DNA of 64,000 bases from Streptomyces sp. CB01373 (GCF_002803075.1 NZ_NNBK01000021.1:1-64000); one strand, 5' to 3'. Shown: positions 25,950 through 35,411, numbered from the stretch's first letter. Notes: a model not told the origin generated them from the letters alone. Made by a program: numbers and translations.

Positions 25950-26885
25950 CTACCCGATGGCGGACGGGGGCAGTTGGGCCGGGCTCACCCGCTCCCCCAG
26001 GACCTCGGCCATGAACCGCACCAGCCACCGCTGGGACGGGCTGCGCGAGGACTCGTGCCGCGCGTACAGCGCCACCTCGATCGGCTCGGTGTGGAACGGG
26101 AGCCGCACCATGCGTAGTTGATGGGACGAGGCGAAGACCTCGCCGACGTACTCGGGGACGATGGCGATCAGGTCGGTCTGCTCCAGCAGGTAGGGCAGCA
26201 TCGAGAAGCGGGTGGCGTCCACCACCACCCGGTCGAGCAGCCCGTGCGCGGCGAGCACGGCACGCGGGACGACGTGGCCGCTGGGTCCGAAGACGGTGGC
26301 GTGGGACTCGGCCGCGAGCTCGGCCAGGGTGACCGACTCGCCCCGCACGCGGGGGTGGCCGGCGGCGACCATGCCGACGTAGCGCTCGTGGAAGAGCGGG
26401 ATCCGCACGGTCCGGTGGGAGGTCAGCACGGGGGTGGCCACGAACGCGTCGATGTCGCCGCGGCGCAGCTGGTGCTCCGCCTCGTCCACGTCCAGCGGCC
26501 GCACCGTGAAGGACACCCCGGGAGCCCGCTCGCGGGCCGCGGCCATCAGGCGCGGCAGCAGGGTCACCTCGCCCAGGTCGGACAGGGCCACCGTGAAGCG
26601 GCCGGACATGGCCCGCGGGTCGAAGACGTCGGCCTGGCGGACCGTGCCGTCGATGTCGGCGAGGGCCCGCTGCAACGGCTCGTACAGCCGGCGGGCGCCC
26701 GCGGTCGGCGTCAGTCCGCGTCCCGTACGCCGGAACAGCTCGTCGCCGAAGTGCCGGCGCAGCTTGCCCAGGCTGTAGCTGACCGTGGGCTGGGTGACGT
26801 GGAGCGTGTCCGCGGTGACCGTGACACTGCCGGTCTCGTACAACAGTACGAAGACGCGGGCGAGGTTGAGGTCGAAGTTCCTCAT
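25950..26885 (-). CDS. LysR-family regulator divergent from the benzoylformate operon
   Basis: A 311-residue LysR-type protein of the NodD/NahR/LinR branch: N-terminal MRNFDLNLARVFVLLYETGS with VTADTLHVTQPTVSYSLGKLRRHFGDELF, and an effector domain containing GRFTVALSDLGEVTLLPRLM. This branch commonly senses aromatic compounds. It diverges from the decarboxylase operon by 94 bp of unusually AT-rich DNA that includes an ATA-N11-TAT dyad (26884-26900) at its own start codon. The likely role is activation of the operon by an aromatic acid; the effector is inferred. Confidence 0.88.
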   Translation of the reverse strand: MRNFDLNLARVFVLLYETGSVTVTADTLHVTQPTVSYSLGKLRRHFGDELFRRTGRGLTPTAGARRLYEPLQRALADIDGTVRQADVFDPRAMSGRFTVALSDLGEVTLLPRLMAAARERAPGVSFTVRPLDVDEAEHQLRRGDIDAFVATPVLTSHRTVRIPLFHERYVGMVAAGHPRVRGESVTLAELAAESHATVFGPSGHVVPRAVLAAHGLLDRVVVDATRFSMLPYLLEQTDLIAIVPEYVGEVFASSHQLRMVRLPFHTEPIEVALYARHESSRSPSQRWLVRFMAEVLGERVSPAQLPPSAIG

Positions 26886-26921
26886 ATCGAAGCACTCTAT
26901 ATCGCGAAGGTAAAAGATTTA

Positions 26922-26951
26922 TTGGTGCTCATGTCAACGCTTGCCTAGCGT
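26922..26951 (+). promoter_or_regulatory. Candidate promoter of the benzoylformate operon
   Basis: TTGGTG (26922-26927) and TAGCGT (26946-26951) are 18 bases apart in an AT-rich pocket (TAAAAGATTTATT just before). The predicted start is some 20 bases upstream of the GTG at 26980. Confidence 0.4.
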
Positions 26952-26979
26952 GGCGTGCGTCACTCCGAAAGGAACGCCC

Positions 26980-28560
26980 GTGCCTTCCGTACGCCGCCTC
27001 TGCCACGAGTTCCTGGAGCGCCAGGGCCTCACCACCGTGTTCGGCAACCCCGGCTCCAACGAACTGCCCTTCCTCGCCGGACTCCCCGACAGCTTCCGCT
27101 ACGTCCTCGGCCTGCACGAGGGTGCCGTCGTCGGCATGGCCGACGGGTACGCACAGGCGACCGGCCGGCCCGTCCTGGTCAATCTGCACGCGGCCTCGGG
27201 CTCCGGGAACGCGATGGGCGCGCTGACGAACTCCGTGGCCTCCCGCACCCCGCTCGTGATGGTCGCCGGCCAGCAGGTGCGCTCCGCCGTCGGGCCGGAG
27301 GCCAACCTGTCCAACGTGGACGCCTCGGCGCTGATGAGGCCGCTCGTCGGCTGGGCGGCCGAGCCGGCGTGCGCCCAGGACGTGCCGCGCGCCCTCGCCC
27401 AGGCCGTCTTCGAGGCGGAGCTCCAGCGGCGCCCGACGTACCTGTCCGTCCCCTACGACGACTGGGCGGCCGACGCCGGTGACAACGCCCTCGCGGTCCT
27501 CGACCGACGGGTCGCCCGTGCTTCCGTCCCCGACGGGGAGCAGGGCCGCCGGCTGGCCGAGCAGGTCGCCTCCGCCCGGCGGCCCGCGCTCGTGCTGGGC
27601 GGAGACATCGACTCGGCGGGACTGTTCTACGACGCCGTCCGGCTGGCCGAGCGCCTGGGCGGCCCGGTGTGGGCGGCCCCCTCGCAGTTCCGGCTGCCCT
27701 TCCCCAACCGGCACCCCTTGTTCCGCGGGGTGCTGCCCGCCGGGATCGCGCCGGTCTGCGAGGCGTTCGAGGGCCACGACCTGGTCCTGGTGCTCGGCGC
27801 GCCGGTGTTCCGCTACCACGAGCACCTGCCCGGCCGGTACCTGCCCGAGGGCACCCGGCTGATCCAGGTGACCGAGGACGCCTCCGCCGCCGCGCGGGCG
27901 CCGATGGGCGAGGCACTGGTCGCCGACCCCGGAGCCGTCATCGGCCTGCTCCTGAAGCTGCTCGACGAACCCGAGGCGCCCGCCGACGCCTTCCGGCCCG
28001 CGCCCGGGCCGCCGGACGGTGACGGCTCCCGGCTGCACCCGGAGCAGGTCTTCGCCGCGCTGCGCGACGAACTGCCCGGGGACACCGCGTACGTGGTCGA
28101 GTCGACGTCGACGAACTCCTCCTGGTGGCGCCAGATGGACCTGCGCCGGCCCGGCTCCTACTACTTCCCGGCGGCCGGCGGACTCGGGTTCGGGCTGCCC
28201 GGCGCGGTCGGGGTCGCCATGGGCCAACCGGGCCGGCCGGTGGTCGGCGTCATCGGGGACGGCTCGGCCAACTACGGCATCACCGCCCTGTGGACGGCCG
28301 CACAGCACCGCGTACCGCTGACCGTCGTACTGCTGCGCAACGGCACGTACGGGGCACTGCGCTGGTTCGGCGGCCTGCTGGGCGTGCCGGACGCCCCCGG
28401 TCTGGACATCCCCGGTCTGGACTTCACCCGCATCGCCGAGGGATACGGCGTCCCGGCCCGGCACGTCGGCGACGCCGAGGAGCTGCGGGCGGCCCTCGCC
28501 GAACGTCCGGACCACCCGCGCCTGATCCAGGTGGACACGGCGCTCACCACCCCGTCCTGA
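26980..28560 (+). CDS. mdlC: Benzoylformate decarboxylase
   Basis: A 526-residue thiamine-diphosphate enzyme that follows Pseudomonas putida MdlC throughout. Key residues sit almost at the same numbers: Ser26 in FGNPGSNELPF, Glu47 (cofactor activation), His70 in NLHAASGSGNAMG and a His near 280 in GAPVFRYHEH. The ThDP-binding GDGSANYGITALWTAAQ motif is near 427. The substrate-site serine and both histidines separate this from acetolactate synthase and pyruvate decarboxylase. It converts benzoylformate to benzaldehyde. GTG 26980, GAAAGGAA 6 nt upstream. Benzaldehyde dehydrogenase follows 29 bp later. Confidence 0.93.
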   Translation: MPSVRRLCHEFLERQGLTTVFGNPGSNELPFLAGLPDSFRYVLGLHEGAVVGMADGYAQATGRPVLVNLHAASGSGNAMGALTNSVASRTPLVMVAGQQVRSAVGPEANLSNVDASALMRPLVGWAAEPACAQDVPRALAQAVFEAELQRRPTYLSVPYDDWAADAGDNALAVLDRRVARASVPDGEQGRRLAEQVASARRPALVLGGDIDSAGLFYDAVRLAERLGGPVWAAPSQFRLPFPNRHPLFRGVLPAGIAPVCEAFEGHDLVLVLGAPVFRYHEHLPGRYLPEGTRLIQVTEDASAAARAPMGEALVADPGAVIGLLLKLLDEPEAPADAFRPAPGPPDGDGSRLHPEQVFAALRDELPGDTAYVVESTSTNSSWWRQMDLRRPGSYYFPAAGGLGFGLPGAVGVAMGQPGRPVVGVIGDGSANYGITALWTAAQHRVPLTVVLLRNGTYGALRWFGGLLGVPDAPGLDIPGLDFTRIAEGYGVPARHVGDAEELRAALAERPDHPRLIQVDTALTTPS

Positions 28561-28589
28561 TCCGCCCCGAGAAGAAGAGAGGAAACGCG

Positions 28590-30044
28590 ATGGCACTCCT
28601 GGACAGCGACGTCTGGGGCAAGAAGTTCTTCAGCGACGGCTGGAGGGACGCCTCGGCCGAGCAGCCGGTCGTCGAGCCCGCGACCGGCGAACAGCTCGCG
28701 ACGGCGGGCCTGGCCACCACCGAGGACGTACGGCGTGCGTCCGCCCGCGCGGCCGAGGCGCAGCGCGACTGGGCGGCGGCCTCCCCGCAGCGGCGGGCCG
28801 CCGTGCTGCGCCGGGCGGGCGAGCTGCTGGCCGAGCACTCCGCCGAGATCGAGGAATGGCTGGTGCGCGAGGCCGGGTCCGTACGGGCCAAGGCGGCCTT
28901 CGAGGCGCGGCTCGCCGTGAGCGAGTGCTTCGAGTGCGCGGGCCTGCCGACGCACCCGCAGGGTGAGGTGCTCACCTCCGAGGACGCCCGCTGGTCCTTC
29001 TCCCGGCGCCGTCCCGCGGGTGTCGTCAGTGTCATCGCGCCCTTCAACTTCCCTCTCGTCCTGGGTCTGCGCTCGGTGGCGCCGGCGCTGGCCCTGGGCA
29101 ACGCGGTGCTGCTCAAGCCGGACCCGCGCACCGCGGTGAGCGGCGGTGTCGTCATCGCACGCGTCTTCGAGGAGGCGGGGCTGCCGGACGGCGTGCTGCA
29201 CCTGCTGCCGGGCGACGGCCCGGTCGGCCGGGCGGTCGTCGAGGCGCCCGAGGTGCGGGTGGTCTCCTTCACCGGCTCGACCCCGGTCGGGCGGGCGATC
29301 GGCGAGCAGGCCGGACGCCTGCTCAAGCGTGCCCACCTGGAGCTGGGCGGGAACAACGCGCTGGTCGTACTGCCGGGGGCGGACGTGCGGAAGGCTGCCT
29401 CCGCGGGCGCGTTCGGCTCCTATCTGCACCAGGGCCAGATCTGCATGACGACCGGCCGCCACATCGTCCACGAGTCGCTCCTGGAGGAGTACACCGCGGC
29501 GCTGGCCGCGAAGGCAGCGGCCCTGCCGGTCGGCGACCCGGCCCGTGAGGACGTCGCGCTCGGCCCGCTCATCGACCGGCGCCAGCTGGAGCGGGTGCAC
29601 GGCATCGTCACCGACAGCGTCGCCGCGGGCGCGACCCTCGCCGCGGGCGGCGAGATCGTCGGCGCGGGCTACCGGGCCACGGTGCTGAGCGGGCTGACGA
29701 CCGACATGCCGGCCTGGCGCGAGGAGATCTTCGGGCCCGTCGCGCCCGTCATCGGCTTCTCGACGCCGGAAGAGGCCGCGCGGATCGTCAACGACTGCGA
29801 GTACGGGCTGTCCGTGGGGATCCTCGGCGACGTGGGCACGGCGATGAAGCTCGCCGACCGGATCGACTCCGGCAAGGTCCACATCAACGAGCAGACCGTC
29901 AGCGACGAGCCCAACGCCCCCTTCGGCGGGGTCAAGGCCTCGGGCACCGGGTCCCGGTTCGGCGGCGCCGCCGCCAACGTCGAGGCCTTCACCGAGACCC
30001 AGTGGCTCACCGTCCGGCCCGACATCGCCGACTACCCGTTCTGA
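28590..30044 (+). CDS. Benzaldehyde dehydrogenase (aldehyde dehydrogenase family)
   Basis: A 484-residue NAD(P)-dependent aldehyde dehydrogenase. It has the catalytic Cys in LHQGQICMTTGRH, the general-base Glu in AHLELGGNN, the cofactor loop SFTGSTPVGRAIGEQAG, VIAPFNFPLVLG and EEIFGPVAPV. It resembles XylC-like benzaldehyde/vanillin dehydrogenases. Placement directly behind benzoylformate decarboxylase makes benzaldehyde to benzoate the obvious reaction. AGAGGAAA ends 4-5 nt upstream of the ATG. It probably shares a transcript with the decarboxylase and the transporter. Confidence 0.9.
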   Translation: MALLDSDVWGKKFFSDGWRDASAEQPVVEPATGEQLATAGLATTEDVRRASARAAEAQRDWAAASPQRRAAVLRRAGELLAEHSAEIEEWLVREAGSVRAKAAFEARLAVSECFECAGLPTHPQGEVLTSEDARWSFSRRRPAGVVSVIAPFNFPLVLGLRSVAPALALGNAVLLKPDPRTAVSGGVVIARVFEEAGLPDGVLHLLPGDGPVGRAVVEAPEVRVVSFTGSTPVGRAIGEQAGRLLKRAHLELGGNNALVVLPGADVRKAASAGAFGSYLHQGQICMTTGRHIVHESLLEEYTAALAAKAAALPVGDPAREDVALGPLIDRRQLERVHGIVTDSVAAGATLAAGGEIVGAGYRATVLSGLTTDMPAWREEIFGPVAPVIGFSTPEEAARIVNDCEYGLSVGILGDVGTAMKLADRIDSGKVHINEQTVSDEPNAPFGGVKASGTGSRFGGAAANVEAFTETQWLTVRPDIADYPF

Positions 30045-30106
30045 CCCTGTTCCGACCCCGCTCGTCCCCGCCCGTCCGCTCCCGTCCCCAGGGGGGAACG
30101 TCCGCA

Positions 30107-31348
30107 ATGACATCCGCCGTCTCGTCCCAGACGACCGTGCAGTCCGGCACCGCCGGACGCGGCACGTGGACCGTGGTCCTGTGCTGGATCACCGTCATGC
30201 TCGAGGGCTACGACCTCGTCGTCCTCGGCGCCATCATCCCGACCCTGCTCAAGACCCGCCACCTCGGCATGACCGCGGGCGACGCCACCATGATCGCCAC
30301 GCTGTCGCTCGTCGGCGTCGCCATCGGCGCCGTCTGCGTCGGCCCGCTGGCCGACCGGCTGGGCCGCCGCCTGCTGCTCATCGCCTCGGTGGTGGTGTTC
30401 TCGGTGTTCACCATCGTGGTGCCGCTGGCCGGCTCCGTGACGATGTTCGCCGTCCTCCGGCTCATCGCCGGTCTGGGCCTCGGCGCCTGCATGCCGGTGT
30501 CGCTGACGATGATGGCCGAGCACATGCCGGCCAGCCGTCGTGCCCGGGCCAGCACCCTGACCATGACCGGCTACCACACCGGTGCCGTGATCACCTCCCT
30601 GCTGGCCCTCCAGGTGACCGACAACTGGCAGATCCTCTTCTACGTCCTCGGCGTGGCCGGCCTCGTCGTCGCCGCGATCCAGTGGTTCCGGCTGCCGGAG
30701 TCGGAGGCGTTCACGCAGGCCAAGCAGGCGACGGGAGCGCAGCGGGTTCCGGTCACCGAGCTGCTCAAGCCGGCCTACCTGCGCGCGGGCATCGGCATCT
30801 GGGTCGCCTCGTTCATGGGGCTGCTGCTGGTCTACGGCCTGAACACCTGGCTGCCCAAGCTCATGAACGACGCCGGCTATCCCGTCCCCACGGCCGTCAC
30901 CCAGCTCCTCATACTCAACGTCGGCGGAGTCGTCGGCCTGGTCGTCGGCGGCTTCGTGGCCGACCGGCGGGGCATCAAGGGGACCATACTCGGCTGGTTC
31001 GCGGTGTCCGTGGTCATGCTCGGCTGCCTGAGCATCAAGATGAACAGCGACATCCTGCTCAACGTCGTCGTCTTCCTCACCGGCGTGTTCGTCTTCTCCG
31101 CCATGGTGCTCGTGTACGCCTACGTGACGCACTTCTACCCGGCCGCGGTGCGCGGGACCGCTCTCGGCTCGGCCTCCGGCATCGGCCGGATCGGCTCCAT
31201 CGTCGGCCCGACGATCACCGGGGCCCTGGTCACGGCGGGCATCGGCCATCCATGGGGCTTCTACTTCTTCGCCGCGGTCGCGGTCCTCGGCTTCCTGGCC
31301 GTGCTGACGCTGCCGCGGCACGCCCCGCAGGTGGAGCCCGCCGCCTGA
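30107..31348 (+). CDS. Aromatic acid:H+ symporter (AAHS-type MFS)
   Basis: A 413-residue, 12-TM MFS protein. TM1 carries LEGYDLVVLGAIIP, the D-containing signature of aromatic acid symporters (PcaK, BenK, MhpT). Loop 2-3 is GPLADRLGRRLLL, and the TM4-5 segment is GLGLGACMPVSLTMMAEHMP followed by RARASTLTMTGYHTG. It is the last gene of the operon and likely imports mandelate-pathway acids such as benzoylformate or benzoate. The ATG at 30107 is preceded by a GGGGGGAA, and a strong terminator follows the stop. Confidence 0.9.
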   Translation: MTSAVSSQTTVQSGTAGRGTWTVVLCWITVMLEGYDLVVLGAIIPTLLKTRHLGMTAGDATMIATLSLVGVAIGAVCVGPLADRLGRRLLLIASVVVFSVFTIVVPLAGSVTMFAVLRLIAGLGLGACMPVSLTMMAEHMPASRRARASTLTMTGYHTGAVITSLLALQVTDNWQILFYVLGVAGLVVAAIQWFRLPESEAFTQAKQATGAQRVPVTELLKPAYLRAGIGIWVASFMGLLLVYGLNTWLPKLMNDAGYPVPTAVTQLLILNVGGVVGLVVGGFVADRRGIKGTILGWFAVSVVMLGCLSIKMNSDILLNVVVFLTGVFVFSAMVLVYAYVTHFYPAAVRGTALGSASGIGRIGSIVGPTITGALVTAGIGHPWGFYFFAAVAVLGFLAVLTLPRHAPQVEPAA

Positions 31349-31368
31349 CGCGTCCGTCCGCGCTTCCT

Positions 31369-31414
31369 GCGACGGCGCGGGACCGCCCACGAGGGGTCGG
31401 TCCCGCGCCGTCGC
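31369..31414. terminator. Strong terminator between the aromatic operon and the SpoIIE phosphatase
   Basis: GCGACGGCGCGGGACCG (31369-31385) pairs perfectly over 17 bp with 31398-31414 around a 12-base loop. The two flanking genes converge on it. Confidence 0.88.
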
Positions 31415-31464
31415 TGCTTGGAGACCCGCCGGCCGGCTGTGCGCCGATGGCCGGGGATCATCCG

Positions 31465-34254
31465 TCACCCGGCGCGGTCGCCCGCCACCTGGCCGGGGAG
31501 CACCGGTGTCCGTGGTGCGACGGGCCAGCCGTCGGTGGAGGGCGCGACCGCCCCGGACAAGGCCGTCCCCGGGGGTTGGACGTTCTCGGGCAGGGCGAAC
31601 TCCGCCCAGATCACCTTTCCGTGCGGGGAGTAGCGGGTGCCCCAGTGCTCGGTCATCTGCGACACCAGGAACAGACCCCGGCCGCCCTCCTCGGTCGTCG
31701 CCGCGTAGCGCAGGTGCGGCGAGGTGCTGGTGCCGTCGGACACCTCGCAGATCAGCGTGCGGTCGCGGATCAGCCGGACGTGGATCGGCTCGCCTCCGTA
31801 GCGGATGGCGTTGGTGACGAGCTCGCTCAGCACCAGTTCCATGCCGAAGCCGAGCTCGGACAGGCCCCACTCGTCGAGGGTGCGGGCGGCCGCGACGCGG
31901 ACCCGGGCGACGGCGGCGGGGTCGGGCGGCACGTCCCACTCGGCGACCCGGTCGCACGGCAGCGCGCGGGTGCGGGCGATGAGCAGGGCGACGTCGTCCT
32001 TGGGACGCGCGGGCAGCAGCGCCTCAAGCACGGCCTGGCAGCTCCGCTCCGGCGAGCGGTCGGGGTGGCCGGCGAGAGCCTGGCGCAGCATCTCCATGCC
32101 GACGTCGAGGTCCCGCCTGCGGTCCTCGACGAGCCCGTCGGTGTACAGGGCGAGCTGGGTGCCCTCGGGCAGCTCCAGCTCGGCCGTGCGGAACGGCATG
32201 CCGCCCAGGCCGAGCGGCGGGCCGTGCGGCAGATCCGGGAAGGTGACATCGCCGTCCGGACTGATCAGCGCGGGCGCGAGATGACCGGCGCGCGCCATGG
32301 CGCAGCGGCGGGTCACGGGATCGTAGATCGCGTACAGGCAGGTGGCTCCGACGACGGCCGCGGCGGCACCGGTGGAGGCCTCGTCCTGGTCGATGCGGCC
32401 GACGAGGTCGTCGAGGTGGCTCAGCAGCTCGTCGGGGGGCAGGTCGAGCGTGGAGAAGTTGTGCACCGCGGTCCGCAGCCGTCCCATGGTGGCGGCGGCG
32501 TGCAGGCCGTGCCCGACCACGTCCCCGACGACCAGGGCGACCCGTCCGCCGGGCAGCGGGATCACGTCGAACCAGTCACCGCTGACACCCGACTGGGCGG
32601 GCAGATAGCGGTAGCCGACCTCCAGCGCGGTCAGCTCGGGCAGGGCCCGCGGCAGCAGGCTGCGCTGCAGGGTGACCGCGAGGGCGTGCTCGCGGGCGTA
32701 GCGGCGGGCGTTGTCGATGCTGACGGCGGCCCGGGCGACCAGTTCCTCGGCCAGGGACAGCTCCTCCTCGTCGAACGGGCCACGCTCCTTGCAGCGCCAG
32801 AAGTTGGCCATACCGAGGACGACACCGCGGGCCTGGATGGGGGCCGAGATCAGCGAGTGGATGCCGTAGTCGACGATCGCCTCGGCGCGTGCCGGGTCCT
32901 GGGCGTGCCAGCCGTGCGCCGACGCCAGGTCCGTCACCAGTTCCAGATGGCCGGTGCCGTAGCTGTGTGCCTGGGGCGTGGACGGCAGGAAGTCGATCAG
33001 CCGGCCCTTCTCGTAGAGCGGCGAGTCGTCCTGGACACCGCGTACGGCGATGCGGCGCAGGCCCGTCGCGGTGGTGGCGGGCTCCTCGCCCTGGAGTACG
33101 CCCTCGGCGAGGTCCACGGAGACGTAGTCGGCGAAGCGGGGGACGGCGACCTGGGCGAGTTCGTCGGCCGTGCGGGCCACGTCGAGGGTGGTGCCGATGC
33201 CCAGTCCGGCGTCGTAGAGGAGTTCGAGCCGTTCCCTGGCGACCTGGGCGCGGCCGGAGATGGCCTGGAGTTCGGTGGAGTCGCGCAGTGTCACCACTGT
33301 GCGCCGGCCGCATCCGTCGCGGTGGGTGGGCCGCTGGTTGACGGCGAGCAGGCGGGATCCGGCGAGGTGCACCTCGTCGGTGGCCACGCGGCCGGAGGTG
33401 AGCAGTTCGACCGTCTCGGGCTCCAGCGTCGGGAGGTGCGTCACCTGCCTGCCCTCGGCTTCCGACGGCAGGTCCAGCAGCCGCTTGGCCTCGTCGTTCG
33501 CCAGCAGCAGCCGCCCGTCGTCACCGATGATGAGCACCCCTTCGCGCACGGAGTGCAGCACCGCGTCGTGGTGCTCGTACATGCGGGTCATCTCGTCCGG
33601 GGCAAGGCTGTGGGTCTGCCGCCGCAGCCGCCTGCCGACCAGGGCCGTCACGCCGGTGGCCAGGCCCAGCGCCGCAGCCCCGGCGCCCAGGATGATCGGG
33701 ATCTGCCGGTTCACCTGGCTGGTCACGTGCTTGACCTGGAGACCGGCGGAGACCAGCGCCACGACGCGGCCGCCGTCCCTGATGGGAACGGTGGCCTGTA
33801 CCTCTTCGCCGAGCGGCCCGTGGACGCTCTCGGTGTAGACGTTTCCGGCCAGCGACGGCCCGATGGTGCCGACAAAACGCTGACCGATGCGGCCCGGCAG
33901 GGGGTGGGTGTAGCGGATGCCCTTCGTGTCCATGACGACGATGAAGTCGACCCCCGCGGACCTGCGTCCCGCCTCCGTGAGGGGTTGCAGCACCTGCGAC
34001 GGGGCGGGCGTGCGCAGTGCGCTCACGACGCCCGGGGAGTGCGCGAAGGTCTGCGCCACTGCCACGGAACGGCGCTTGGCCTCGGCGTTGATGTCGCGCT
34101 GCGACTGGAGGACGAGGGAGAAGACGGCGAAGGCCACAAGCAGCGCCACCAGCGCCACCTGTAGAACGAACACCTGTCCGGCGACGCTTCGCGGGCTCTT
34201 TCCCAGCAGCGAGCGCAGCGATATACGTCGAAGACGGGTAAAACGGGCTGCCAT
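31465..34254 (-). CDS. Multisensor SpoIIE-type PP2C phosphatase with anti-sigma ATPase domain
   Basis: A 929-residue signalling protein. In order: N-terminal membrane segment (VFVLQVALVALLVAFAVFSLV), an extracytoplasmic CitA/DcuS-like Cache sensor (GIRYTHPLPGRIGQRFVG), a second membrane segment (IPIILGAGAAALGLATGVTAL, about residues 185-205), a PAS domain (VREGVLIIGDDGRLLLANDEA), a GAF domain (about 350-510), a SpoIIE phosphatase core (VSGDWFDVIPLPGGRVALVVGDVVGHG, ALYTDGLVE) and a HATPase_c_2 kinase-like domain (LVLSELVTNAIRYG, EEGGRGLFLV). It should read an external ligand and control a partner-switching sigma factor route. ATG 34254 begins just before TM1. It converges on the aromatic operon. 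Confidence 0.92.
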   Translation of the reverse strand: MAARFTRLRRISLRSLLGKSPRSVAGQVFVLQVALVALLVAFAVFSLVLQSQRDINAEAKRRSVAVAQTFAHSPGVVSALRTPAPSQVLQPLTEAGRRSAGVDFIVVMDTKGIRYTHPLPGRIGQRFVGTIGPSLAGNVYTESVHGPLGEEVQATVPIRDGGRVVALVSAGLQVKHVTSQVNRQIPIILGAGAAALGLATGVTALVGRRLRRQTHSLAPDEMTRMYEHHDAVLHSVREGVLIIGDDGRLLLANDEAKRLLDLPSEAEGRQVTHLPTLEPETVELLTSGRVATDEVHLAGSRLLAVNQRPTHRDGCGRRTVVTLRDSTELQAISGRAQVARERLELLYDAGLGIGTTLDVARTADELAQVAVPRFADYVSVDLAEGVLQGEEPATTATGLRRIAVRGVQDDSPLYEKGRLIDFLPSTPQAHSYGTGHLELVTDLASAHGWHAQDPARAEAIVDYGIHSLISAPIQARGVVLGMANFWRCKERGPFDEEELSLAEELVARAAVSIDNARRYAREHALAVTLQRSLLPRALPELTALEVGYRYLPAQSGVSGDWFDVIPLPGGRVALVVGDVVGHGLHAAATMGRLRTAVHNFSTLDLPPDELLSHLDDLVGRIDQDEASTGAAAAVVGATCLYAIYDPVTRRCAMARAGHLAPALISPDGDVTFPDLPHGPPLGLGGMPFRTAELELPEGTQLALYTDGLVEDRRRDLDVGMEMLRQALAGHPDRSPERSCQAVLEALLPARPKDDVALLIARTRALPCDRVAEWDVPPDPAAVARVRVAAARTLDEWGLSELGFGMELVLSELVTNAIRYGGEPIHVRLIRDRTLICEVSDGTSTSPHLRYAATTEEGGRGLFLVSQMTEHWGTRYSPHGKVIWAEFALPENVQPPGTALSGAVAPSTDGWPVAPRTPVLPGQVAGDRAG

Positions 34255-34792
34255 CCGGCATTTGTAACATCCACCCTCCCGTATCGTCACGACTTTCACG
34301 ATTGATCGTTCGGCAGGGGCCAGGTCCGGACCACACGGGGAACCCTCGGATCTCGGAGATTCCGGCGGGTGAAAGCGCTGTCCGCCGTGGCGCGGAGAAT
34401 TTCCGCGAGGCATCGACGACTCACGGCAACTCGACTACGACTCGTCCGCGAACAACAGCGGAGCGCAGTCGGCCGCGCCCGACCGGTCGGCGCCGGCCGC
34501 GCGGCCGGCAGCGCCTGGCGGCGAGCGGTCCGCCGGGCCGACCCCGGCAGAGGCACACCGGGACCGGCGGCCGGACGCGGGACCGGAACGCGGACCACCC
34601 CGTGGGGCGCCGCGGTGCGGCCGACGGCCCGGACCGCAGCCACCCGGCGGGCTTGGGCAGGGGCCGCGCGGACACCGTTCCCCCTGCGCGGGCGCGAGCC
34701 TCAGACCCGCACGGGTCTCTGCACGAACGACCGGCACAGGGGCGCCGCAGGCGAACGCGCGCTTGCCAAGCGCGGGCACACGCGCGCGGACG
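34255..34792. other. 538-base stretch without recognisable gene
   Basis: Open frames exist on both strands but all are Arg/Pro/Gly-rich, without a credible start or family resemblance. A quasi-palindrome CGCGCTTG-C-CAAGCGCG at 34758-34774 lies just after the TetR gene (minus strand) and may act as its terminator. GCGGA-GAATT-TCCGC near 34400 is a second small dyad. Confidence 0.4.
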
Positions 34793-35362
34793 CTACGCCG
34801 GGGGCCAGGTGCGCAGCATCGTGTCGAGGCGGTCGAGGATCCAGGTCCAGGTTTCCTGGGGGGCCGGGGCGCTGTGGTCGAAGCCGCCGGCCAGTTCGAG
34901 GCTGACGTAGCCGTGGAAGACGCTGCCGAGCAGCCGGACGGCGTGGGTCTCGTCCGGCTCGGTCAGGTCGTAGCCGCGCAGGATCGCGCGGGTCATCTGC
35001 GCGTGTCTGCCCCCGGCGCTCGCCGCGGCGGTCTCCGGGGCAAGCCGGAGGCGCGCGGCCGCGTAACGCCCCGGGTGCTCCCGGGCGTAGTCGCGGTAGA
35101 CGTTCGCGAAGGCGGCGAGGGCGTCCTTCCCGGCCCGCCCGGCCAGCGCCTCGGCGGCCCGGTCCGCGAGTTCCTCCAGGGCGAGCAGGGCGATCCGCGT
35201 CTTGAGGTCCTGGGAGTTCTTCAGGTGCGAGTACAGGCTCGCGGCCTTGACGTCGAACCGCCGGGCGAGCGCCGAGACGGTCACATGCTCGAAGCCGACC
35301 TCGTCCGCCAACTCCGCTCCCGCCCTGACCAGGCGTTCCGTGGTCAACCCCGCACGCGCCAT
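34793..35362 (-). CDS. TetR-family transcriptional regulator
   Basis: A 189-residue TetR-type repressor. The N-terminal HTH (LTTERLVRAGAELADEVGFEHVTVSALARRFDVKAASLYSHLKN) spans residues 5-50. The C-terminal part contains the WHG-like stretch GYVSLELAGGF typical of the TetR_C_33/WHG group. ATG 35362 is preferred over the in-frame start at 35431 because GGGAGGAG lies 5 nt upstream. Fifty bases before the start is a perfect TGCCTAA-N5-TTAGGCA palindrome, so it probably represses itself. The adjacent target gene is not obvious; a serine protease lies upstream in the opposite direction. Confidence 0.88.
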   Translation of the reverse strand: MARAGLTTERLVRAGAELADEVGFEHVTVSALARRFDVKAASLYSHLKNSQDLKTRIALLALEELADRAAEALAGRAGKDALAAFANVYRDYAREHPGRYAAARLRLAPETAAASAGGRHAQMTRAILRGYDLTEPDETHAVRLLGSVFHGYVSLELAGGFDHSAPAPQETWTWILDRLDTMLRTWPPA

Positions 35363-35411
35363 GCCGCTCCTCCCACCCGAGCCCACCAAGAACCTGAAGC
35401 CATTGAACATA

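Noticed and set aside
34302..34910. Coding sequence on the plus strand in the TetR-SpoIIE gap
   Set aside because: Arg/Pro-rich throughout, overlaps the TetR gene antisense, and has no ribosome site or family match.
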